Shown here: in pieces, positions 14,091 to 19,817 of the stretch | Layout of the letters: the number at the start of each line of letters is the position of its first letter | Position numbering within the stretch: position 1 is the first letter of the stretch | From: Bacilli bacterium | GTDB taxonomy: Bacteria; Bacillota_I; Bacilli_A; ML615J-28; CAG-698 | Assembly: GCA_023228385.1 (NCBI GenBank) | Contig: JALOBF010000012.1 | Coordinates: 1 to 19,817, forward strand | Length of the DNA: 19,817 bases | Direction: 5' to 3' | Program-made: the position numbers and the translations under genes | The notes under the pieces: generated by a model | The model's input: only the letters and a program-made list of their open reading frames with translations | Told to the model about the DNA's origin: nothing | The model's database searches: none

Positions 14091-14888
14091 TTATAAATTG
14101 AATTTGAACATAACGAGGACTTGATAATAATCATTGGTATGGAAAGAAATTGTATCCGATCCGATTAATTTACAACCCGGGAAAAAGGAAGCATTATAAG
14201 CATCGATTGGTTTTCGATATTGTATTTCAATATCGAATTGTTGGGGAAGGGGTACTATATTTTTGGAAAGGTCTTTCCGTAAACTTAAATTGACTTTTTC
14301 TTCAATTTCTTTATTAGTAAGATTAGGATGCCTTGAAACGGCCGCTCCCCCTCGGCCTTCTTTGGTGGCAACCACTTCAATATTTTGATTAGTTTTTTTG
14401 ACAATTTCGGTAAGATGTAAATCCCCGCTTAAAAAAGCAATAGGAACATTTAAATAAGAAGCATAAAGGCTGTTAATTAAAAACTCACTGGCAATTTCTC
14501 CGTTGATTTTAACATGATGAATATTTGTATTCATTGTATGGGATAAAGAATTACCGTTTGATCGAGACGGACTATGATAACCAATAAAAACTACAGCGGT
14601 GAAACCGGAATCCAAACCGGCCATCATACTGCATACAGAACCCTCCCATCCCCGATGAAGCATCACATATTCAGGCAAACTTTTAACATTAATATTCATA
14701 GCGCTCCCGTGGGCGTCTTTTACAAAAATTTCGCTAGCTCCAGCATCTTTGGCCCCGACACAGGCGCGTCTGACCTCCTCGGTCATTTGTTCTTTAAATT
14801 CAAGATAACGCGGATGCGATGCATCTGTTTCCGGCCAAGAACAAATTCCGTTTACACCTTCAATATCGGCACTAATATAGATTTTCAT
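14091..14888 (-). CDS. dppA: M55-family D-aminopeptidase (DppA-like)
   Basis: 265 residues, zinc-dependent D-aminopeptidase that cleaves D-Ala-D-Ala and similar D-amino-acid peptides, as in peptidoglycan turnover. DIEGVNGI supplies ligands Asp8 and Glu10. VKDAHGSAMN gives His60. FIGYHSPS gives His105. NSLSHTMNT gives the catalytic His117. The GEIASE stretch supplies the Glu ligand (Glu135). All family residues are present, so it should be active. A strong AGGAGG site precedes the ATG. The gene runs towards the intron fragment, and only about 40 bases separate its stop from the domain V-like element. DppA usually sits with dipeptide transporter genes; here it stands alone. Confidence 0.95.
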   Translation of the reverse strand: MKIYISADIEGVNGICSWPETDASHPRYLEFKEQMTEEVRRACVGAKDAGASEIFVKDAHGSAMNINVKSLPEYVMLHRGWEGSVCSMMAGLDSGFTAVVFIGYHSPSRSNGNSLSHTMNTNIHHVKINGEIASEFLINSLYASYLNVPIAFLSGDLHLTEIVKKTNQNIEVVATKEGRGGAAVSRHPNLTNKEIEEKVNLSLRKDLSKNIVPLPQQFDIEIQYRKPIDAYNASFFPGCKLIGSDTISFHTNDYYQVLVMFKFNL

Positions 14889-14957
14889 ATTTCCTCCTAA
14901 TGATAGACATATTTAATTCTATTATACATTAATCTTTAAGAAATTAAAATAATTTCT

Positions 14958-14986
14958 TTTATTTTTTTATTGTATTGTGTTATAAT
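14958..14986 (+). promoter_or_regulatory. Promoter of the YcxB-like operon (TTTATT - 17 - TGTTATAAT)
   Basis: TATAAT at 14981-14986 with a TGT extension (14978-14980) lies 17 bases after TTTATT (14958-14963). RNA would start only about 12-15 bases before the start codon, right at the GGAGG site. Confidence 0.65.
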
Positions 14987-15004
14987 AAACAATGGAGGTT
15001 AAAG

Positions 15005-15688
15005 ATGGAAAGCATAAAAATTGTTACAAAATTAGATTTTAAAACTCTTAAATATTGTAATTTATTTATTATGAAATACCGAAGAAAAACATATTTATTT
15101 TATATTATACTTTCTGTTTTATCTTTAGGTGTTGTTTTTGCCGATATTTTTTATTTTAAATCAAAATATTTGGCTATTCTTTCAGGACTATATATAATAT
15201 ATCTAATCTATCAAATATTCAGCGTAGAAGCCAAACTTGACCAAAATTTAGCCCGGTTTTTTTCCAACCGCCCGGTTACAACACAAACGCTTGAAATCAA
15301 TGAAGATAATATTATGCTTTATCGCGCAAATGATTTAGATAATCCCATTGAGTTTGATTGGTCGTTTATAACCGAGATTCTTGAAATACCGCAATATTAT
15401 ATGTTAATGGCCGGTAAAACACCGATAATAGTAGACCGTAGCGATGAAGCTGTTTTGACCGGCAGTCAGGAGGCATTAACTGCTCTTGTTAATAGTAAAG
15501 CGGAAACGAAGCCTCACAAAAAGGTTGATTTTGATATTGCGAAAAGACCGATTACATTTGTTCATCCTGAATTTCCCTTTGAGGATGTGCAAGAAGTTGA
15601 AAGTACAGTTATGGGTGAGGCTGATAACGACGCGGCAGTAGAAGCGGAAAAAGAACAATCAGAACCTAATAACGAGGATGCTGAATAA
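15005..15688 (+). CDS. YcxB-like membrane protein with acidic C-terminal tail
   Basis: 227 residues from ATG 15005, chosen because GGAGG lies at 14993-14998; upstream in-frame codons belong to the promoter region. Two hydrophobic segments (about 30-51 and 56-74) are followed by a soluble beta-rich domain. Its pattern, TLEINEDNIMLYRANDLDNP then a WSFITEILEIPQYYMLMAGK strand and TPIIVDRS, matches the C-terminal domain of YcxB-family proteins, whose function is unknown. The last 40 residues are strongly acidic and low-complexity (EADNDAAVEAEKEQSEPNNE), unlike its neighbour. It is the first gene of a six-gene run. Confidence 0.75.
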   Translation: MESIKIVTKLDFKTLKYCNLFIMKYRRKTYLFYIILSVLSLGVVFADIFYFKSKYLAILSGLYIIYLIYQIFSVEAKLDQNLARFFSNRPVTTQTLEINEDNIMLYRANDLDNPIEFDWSFITEILEIPQYYMLMAGKTPIIVDRSDEAVLTGSQEALTALVNSKAETKPHKKVDFDIAKRPITFVHPEFPFEDVQEVESTVMGEADNDAAVEAEKEQSEPNNEDAE

Positions 15689-16199
15689 TAATAATTTTCT
15701 GACCATTAAACTATCACATAGCCAAACAAGAATTAAGGATTTTTTCCGGTTTCATTTAGCGCGGAAAAGTGGTGTTAATATTATATATTTGTTAATATCG
15801 ATTATCAGTTTGGTAACCGGCATCGTCTTACTGATTGTTAATATAGGACAGTTTGCGTTTTTTTTCTTTTTTACAGCTGTAATTATTTGGCTTTTACGGT
15901 CAATAATGATAAAGACAACGGTTAATAGATTAATCCAGAAGGTCCGACCGCCTTCTATGCATTATATATTGACGTTTAAGGATGGTATGATTACCTATCA
16001 AACAGACAATGATTACTATACGTATGGTATAACTGAACTAGATAAAATATATGAAACGACAAATTATTTTTATTTTTATATTAACCGAAATAAAGCGTTA
16101 ACTCTTCCTAAAAGCATTATGACTGCAGTTGAAAAAGACATCTTGAATAATATTTTAAAGCGGGAAAATATTAAAGTTTTTAAGGTCCGCTTTAAATAA
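15678..16199 (+). CDS. Second YcxB-like membrane protein
   Basis: 173 residues. Two transmembrane segments (about 33-54 and 58-74) are followed by the same kind of domain as the preceding protein: YILTFKDGMITYQTDNDYY, ELDKIYETTNYFYFYINRNK and ALTLPKS. It begins inside the previous gene (11-base overlap), with GAGG directly touching its ATG. That is too close to work as a normal site, so translation probably depends on coupling. The two proteins look like diverged tandem paralogues. Confidence 0.7.
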   Translation: MLNNNNFLTIKLSHSQTRIKDFFRFHLARKSGVNIIYLLISIISLVTGIVLLIVNIGQFAFFFFFTAVIIWLLRSIMIKTTVNRLIQKVRPPSMHYILTFKDGMITYQTDNDYYTYGITELDKIYETTNYFYFYINRNKALTLPKSIMTAVEKDILNNILKRENIKVFKVRFK

Positions 16200-16218
16200 G
16201 GAAACTAGGGTTTCAAAT

Positions 16219-16434
16219 ATGAAATATGTTTTTGTTGTTATGATAATATTAACTGCCACCGCACTCGGTATCCTTTTAGGTACGGGAATTTTTGATGATT
16301 TCGGTTTGATTATCGGTATTTTTATTATATTTCCAATAATTTATATTTTTGGTATTATTTTTTTAGGAAGAGGCAGAAAGGAAAAGCCAATTGATAAGAA
16401 TGAAAAAAATAATCGTTTTTCCAAATGGGAATAG
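16219..16434 (+). CDS. Small two-helix membrane protein, unknown
   Basis: 71 residues: helix at about 2-23 (KYVFVVMIILTATALGILLG), helix at about 28-51, then a charged tail (GRGRKEKPIDKNEKNNRF). It lies 19 bases after the second YcxB-like gene and 3 bases before the next one, which supports co-transcription. No family is recognised. A loose AGGG site lies about 10 bases upstream. Confidence 0.65.
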   Translation: MKYVFVVMIILTATALGILLGTGIFDDFGLIIGIFIIFPIIYIFGIIFLGRGRKEKPIDKNEKNNRFSKWE

Positions 16435-16437
16435 GCT

Positions 16438-17205
16438 ATGAGTGATTTAAAACTATTTAATATAAAAAATGGCACTTCACTTTTAAAAAAAGCACCCGAT
16501 ATATATATGATAAAAAATATTATCGCTGATAACGCTTATGAATTGCTTGGGTTAAAAGTTATTGCAACTGATTTTATTATAAGCGACAGCCATAATAAAA
16601 TTATTGATATTATCGGATATGATGAAAATAATCAATTGGTTATCATTGAATTTCGCAGTGGGAAATATGGTCCTATAATCAGTAAAAGCTTGATGTATAT
16701 CGATTACATAGTGAAAAACCCGAGTCAGATTAAACTAGTTATTAATGAAAAACTTGGATATGACTTAGCATCCAGTATTTATTTAAATCCGCGATTAATA
16801 TCAATCGGCGATGACTTTAATCAGTATGACGAGTACGCGATTAAACAAACGCCTTATATGATTGATTTAATAAAATATCAAATATTTAATAATAAGTATC
16901 TACTATTAGAGAAAAACTATCAAAGTAAAAAAATAGATCAAATGAAGGTTAATCCTCAAGAAAAAACCGCATTGTCGCGTATGATTTGTGATTATATTTT
17001 ATCATTAGGCGATGAGGTATGTGAAATTGGCACCGGAAAGGTGTATACTTATCGTAAAATTAGAAATTTTGCTTATCTTTTTGATGATGATCAAATCGAA
17101 CTTCGTATTCATTCCCAAAAGACACATAAGACATTTATTATAAAGAATCGCTTTGACTTTGAAAAACGTAAAAAAGATATCGAAAATGGATATGATTTTA
17201 ACTGA
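16438..17205 (+). CDS. PD-(D/E)XK nuclease-like protein with C-terminal DUF5655 domain
   Basis: 255 residues matching a widespread bacterial family that joins a nuclease-fold domain to DUF5655. LKLFNIKNG (4-12) and ELLGLKVIATDFI precede the core IIDIIGYDENNQLVIIEFR (55-73), then KSLMYIDYIVKN, NPRLISIGDDFNQYDEYAIK (117-136) and MIDLIKYQIF. The DUF5655 part (about 180-250) contains YRKIRNFAYLF. Family members usually read RIDxLGxDE...VIIEYK. Here Asp57 and Glu71 are kept, but the catalytic ExK lysine is Arg73 and the leading Arg is Ile, so nuclease activity is doubtful. The cellular role of the family is not established. It overlaps the next gene by 20 bases. Confidence 0.8.
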   Translation: MSDLKLFNIKNGTSLLKKAPDIYMIKNIIADNAYELLGLKVIATDFIISDSHNKIIDIIGYDENNQLVIIEFRSGKYGPIISKSLMYIDYIVKNPSQIKLVINEKLGYDLASSIYLNPRLISIGDDFNQYDEYAIKQTPYMIDLIKYQIFNNKYLLLEKNYQSKKIDQMKVNPQEKTALSRMICDYILSLGDEVCEIGTGKVYTYRKIRNFAYLFDDDQIELRIHSQKTHKTFIIKNRFDFEKRKKDIENGYDFN

Positions 17206-17899
17206 CAATTTAAAAATATTATATGAAGACAATCATATTATAGTTGTATTAAAAGCGGCGGATATTTTAAGTCAAAGCGATAGCACCGGCGATTTGGATA
17301 TGCTTAATGCGGTTAAACATTATTTAAAAATCAAATATCAAAAACCGGGCCGGGTCTATTTGGGCCTTGTTCATCGACTTGATCGTCGTGTCGGCGGCTT
17401 AATGGTGTTTGCGAAAACATCAAAAGCAGCCGGACGCCTTGCAAAAGCCATAAGAGGTCATCAATTTACTAAGCAATATATTGCACTCGTGGCCGGTGAA
17501 GCGCCGACTTCGGGCGAACTTATTGATTATCTTGTAAAAACGAAATCAAAAGGGCGCCCCCTTGCTCAAGCGGTTGACCCAGAAACTGATTACGCTAAAA
17601 AAGCTGTATTGAAATACCGTAAGATTAATTCTTTTTATCTTAACAATAACATATTTACTTTTTTACTTATTGATTTACTAACCGGGCGATACAATCAAAT
17701 TCGTAAGCAATTGGCATTATCGGGTTATCCGATTATTAATGATTTTAAATATGGTTATCGTGGGAAAAATTATGATAATTGTTTAGGTTTATTTTGTTAT
17801 CGCTTGACTTTTATACACCCAACCAAAAGCGAAACAATCGATATTAAATATTATCCTTCCGATTGGTTATGGGTGAAGATGGAGGGTGTTGATATTTGA
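17186..17899 (+). CDS. RluA-family pseudouridine synthase
   Basis: 237 residues from ATG 17186 (an alternative ATG at 17192 removes two residues). It isomerises specific uridines in rRNA or tRNA. The catalytic motif is GLVHRLDRRVGG with nucleophile Asp66. KTSKAAGRLAKAIRG and FTKQYIALVAGE follow, then LLTGRYNQIRKQLALSGYPI (164-183), where the family usually has TGRTHQIR, and YRLTFIHP near the end. There is no N-terminal S4 domain, so it resembles the short RluA/TruC-like group rather than RluD. The substrate cannot be assigned. Start and stop both overlap neighbours, so it is embedded in the operon. Confidence 0.9.
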   Translation: MDMILTDNLKILYEDNHIIVVLKAADILSQSDSTGDLDMLNAVKHYLKIKYQKPGRVYLGLVHRLDRRVGGLMVFAKTSKAAGRLAKAIRGHQFTKQYIALVAGEAPTSGELIDYLVKTKSKGRPLAQAVDPETDYAKKAVLKYRKINSFYLNNNIFTFLLIDLLTGRYNQIRKQLALSGYPIINDFKYGYRGKNYDNCLGLFCYRLTFIHPTKSETIDIKYYPSDWLWVKMEGVDI

Positions 17900-19817
17900 A
17901 TAAAAAATCAATCTTTAAATTTATCTTAATTTTTGTGATTGTTATTGCATTAATCGGCTTGGTTTTTGCTGTATCAGCCGGCACGGTTAGTGTTAATTCG
18001 TTGGATGCCGAAATTACCATTGATGAAACCGGTGATATGACGGTAAAAGAGCGTTGGGCTGTTAAATTTCCGCCGGGGAAGAGTGTTACCTTTCGGGAAA
18101 TTGGTTATGAAAAATACGATAAGCGTAATCCGTTATACCAAAGTGAAACTAATGTCGCAAACTTTGATACTAATAGCGTTTCGGTTAAGGTATATAACAA
18201 AGATAAACAGGAATTGTCAACTGAAAAATATCGAGTGGGTTATTCTTTTCGGTTTGATCGTGATGAGTATGGAGATTTAATACCGAGAAGTTACAATTAT
18301 GAAACGATATTTATTCATGTTTATGCCGGTATGGAAAGCGAAATGACTTTTGAGTACAATTATCGGATTACGGGGGCAGTAACTTTATATCGAGATATAG
18401 CTGAATTGAACTGGAAACTGTTCGAATATTTTCCTACCAAAATAACAAAATCGGCGGTAATTGTCAATTTGCCTACTAAACTGGCTGAACCGGATTCCGT
18501 CTGGGGACACGGTCTTTCCCGGGGGATGATTTTTTCAGACCCAACGAAAAAACAGGTTCGTTTTGATATGAATAAGATTAAAAAGGGCGAACTTCTTGAG
18601 TTTCGAATTTTAATGGAACCGGATGTTTTTTCGGTTAGACCAGCCAATAATCTTGATGTTGACATGTTTAATCGGATTAATGATTATGAAACGAAGTTAG
18701 CAATTGAAACGAACCGTCGGATTACAGTTGCCCAAGTTATTTATTATGGCACTTATGTTATGCTTCTTGCTATGGCAGTTTTCACTTATATTGCCTATGT
18801 AAAATATGATAAAGAACTGCAGCCGCAATTCACCGGTAAATATTATCGGGAATTACCGGCGGACTATTCACCGGCGGAAATGAGTTATTTATATTATTTT
18901 CGAAAAGTCAACAACGAAGATGTTACGGCCACCTTACTTGATTTAATCAGACGAAAATATTTAATATTGGATACGGCAGGAGAACGGGTAAGTTCTAAAA
19001 AACCTGATTTCAAAATAATGATTAACCCCGAACAAAGTGATTTTAGTACTTTACTTACTCATGAGCGGCATGTTATTGATTGGTTTGTTAAAACATGCGG
19101 AAATGGTAAGGAGGTCAGTATTAAGGAAATTGAGAAATATCCGGAAAAGTCTTATGATAATGCGCAAAGGTTTAACAGAATGGCGAATACTTTCGTAAGA
19201 TTGGCTAAAGAGGCCGGAAAAAAACATGATTTTTTTGATGCGGGGCTTAGCAGACAAAAACAAAAACTTTATTCGGTTATCTTAATCCCGCTGACATATC
19301 TTTTTATCAGTTTTATGACCGGAGTAATCTATCAAATAAGCAATATTTTTGCGATTATTGCTTCGCTGGCAGTAATGATTATTTTTGGTATTTATGTATC
19401 AACAATTGATCGACGTAGCGTAAAAGGCAATGAAGAATATGCCATGTGGAAAGCATTTCGGGAGTTTCTTCTTGATTTTGGTCGAATGAAAGATTACCCG
19501 ATGCCCGGAGTTGTTGTTTGGGAGCATTATTTGGTATATGCAACTTCGTTAAAAATTGCCGATCAGGTTATGAAACAATTGGAGGTTAAACTGCCTTCCG
19601 AACAAATGGATATCCAAAATTCAACTTATATGCATTTTGGTTATCGTTATCATGGATTTCACCTGGGGTATACCTTGGGTAGAATTAATACTTCACTTAC
19701 AACCGCAAGAACTAATATGAACAGTACCATTCTTGCCCATCACGCGCAAAAGGTCGGTTCCTTTACAAAAGGTGGCGGCTCCGGACGCGGTGGCGGTTTT
19801 AGTGGTGGTCGTTCCTT
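17896..19817 (+). CDS. DUF2207 membrane protein (partial, C-terminus beyond window)
   Basis: 640 complete codons to the window edge. The TTG at 17896 overlaps the previous stop (TTGA) and has GGAGGG nine bases upstream, so a TTG start is well supported. An N-terminal signal/anchor helix (6-28) precedes an extracellular beta-rich DUF2207 domain (about 30-260): VNSLDAEITIDETGDMTVKE, then FRFDRDE and FEYNYRITGAVTLYRDIAEL. Transmembrane segments lie at about 279-299 and as a pair at 459-503. Between them is a cytoplasmic winged-helix-like region (TATLLDLIRRKYLIL). The end is the family's Gly/Ser-rich tail (GGGSGRGGGFSGGRS), so only a few residues should be missing. Function of the family is unknown. 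Confidence 0.9.
   Translation, partial: MNKKSIFKFILIFVIVIALIGLVFAVSAGTVSVNSLDAEITIDETGDMTVKERWAVKFPPGKSVTFREIGYEKYDKRNPLYQSETNVANFDTNSVSVKVYNKDKQELSTEKYRVGYSFRFDRDEYGDLIPRSYNYETIFIHVYAGMESEMTFEYNYRITGAVTLYRDIAELNWKLFEYFPTKITKSAVIVNLPTKLAEPDSVWGHGLSRGMIFSDPTKKQVRFDMNKIKKGELLEFRILMEPDVFSVRPANNLDVDMFNRINDYETKLAIETNRRITVAQVIYYGTYVMLLAMAVFTYIAYVKYDKELQPQFTGKYYRELPADYSPAEMSYLYYFRKVNNEDVTATLLDLIRRKYLILDTAGERVSSKKPDFKIMINPEQSDFSTLLTHERHVIDWFVKTCGNGKEVSIKEIEKYPEKSYDNAQRFNRMANTFVRLAKEAGKKHDFFDAGLSRQKQKLYSVILIPLTYLFISFMTGVIYQISNIFAIIASLAVMIIFGIYVSTIDRRSVKGNEEYAMWKAFREFLLDFGRMKDYPMPGVVVWEHYLVYATSLKIADQVMKQLEVKLPSEQMDIQNSTYMHFGYRYHGFHLGYTLGRINTSLTTARTNMNSTILAHHAQKVGSFTKGGGSGRGGGFSGGRS

Noticed and set aside
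14574..14900. Plus-strand 108-codon open frame
   Set aside because: It is the shadow of the DppA-like gene, which has all catalytic residues and a strong ribosome site.
1..19817. CRISPR array, prophage, toxin-antitoxin or restriction system
   Set aside because: No regular repeats, phage structural genes, transposases or paired toxin/antitoxin genes were seen on either strand.
1..19817. Mycoplasma-type code with TGA as Trp
   Set aside because: Several genes end in TGA directly overlapping the next start, and Trp is always TGG in the recognised proteins.

Overview
The window is AT-rich, gene-dense DNA, most likely from a low-GC Gram-positive bacterium (Bacillota or a relative of the Mollicutes). 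Shine-Dalgarno sites are strong (AGGAGG/GGAGG), promoters look like sigma-A sites, and many genes overlap by ATGA or TTGA. TGA is a normal stop and TGG encodes Trp, so this is not the Mycoplasma genetic code. MurA implies a peptidoglycan pathway. YabP and YabQ homologues imply descent from a spore former. The species cannot be named from the sequence alone.

Layout. 1-1038 (minus) is the N-terminal 346 residues of lysyl-tRNA synthetase, cut by the window edge; next to it on the same strand lies a membrane-anchored SGNH/GDSL esterase (1109-1819). Divergent from these, 1951-4244 (plus) looks like one operon: an unknown membrane-anchored protein with an apparently leaderless start, yabP, yabQ and a ZnuA-type metal-binding lipoprotein, closed by a clear terminator. 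Then comes a monocistronic GH18 chitinase-like lipoprotein (4347-6023) and a tRNA array Tyr(GTA)-Gln(TTG)-Gln(CTG) with its own promoter and terminator (6080-6419). 6420-6858 holds a promoter, a broken small membrane-protein gene and a compact terminator-like structured RNA. 6859-9966 carries a glycerophosphodiester phosphodiesterase, a 62-residue membrane protein, a degenerate phosphate acetyl/butyryltransferase-like protein and glyA. murA (minus) converges on glyA. A malic enzyme overlaps an unusual, shortened aspartase/fumarase-superfamily protein that lacks nearly all catalytic residues. After its terminator lies an ORF-less, apparently dead group II intron fragment (about 13738-14048), then an M55 D-aminopeptidase on the minus strand. 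From 15005 to the right edge a tight plus-strand operon encodes two YcxB-like membrane proteins, a 71-residue membrane protein, a DUF5655-type PD-(D/E)XK-like protein, an RluA-family pseudouridine synthase and a DUF2207 membrane protein that runs off the window.

How the genes fit together. Translation (lysS, tRNAs, pseudouridine synthase), envelope work (murA, D-aminopeptidase, SGNH and GH18 hydrolases, the spore-coat/cortex relics) and small-carbon metabolism (glyA, malic enzyme, GDPD) dominate. The most unusual content is two apparent pseudoenzymes (aspartase-like and Ptb-like), a probable leaderless operon, a small structured RNA ahead of the GDPD gene, a frameshifted small gene with an intact promoter, and the intron fossil. 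I see no defence island, CRISPR array, transposase or phage module.
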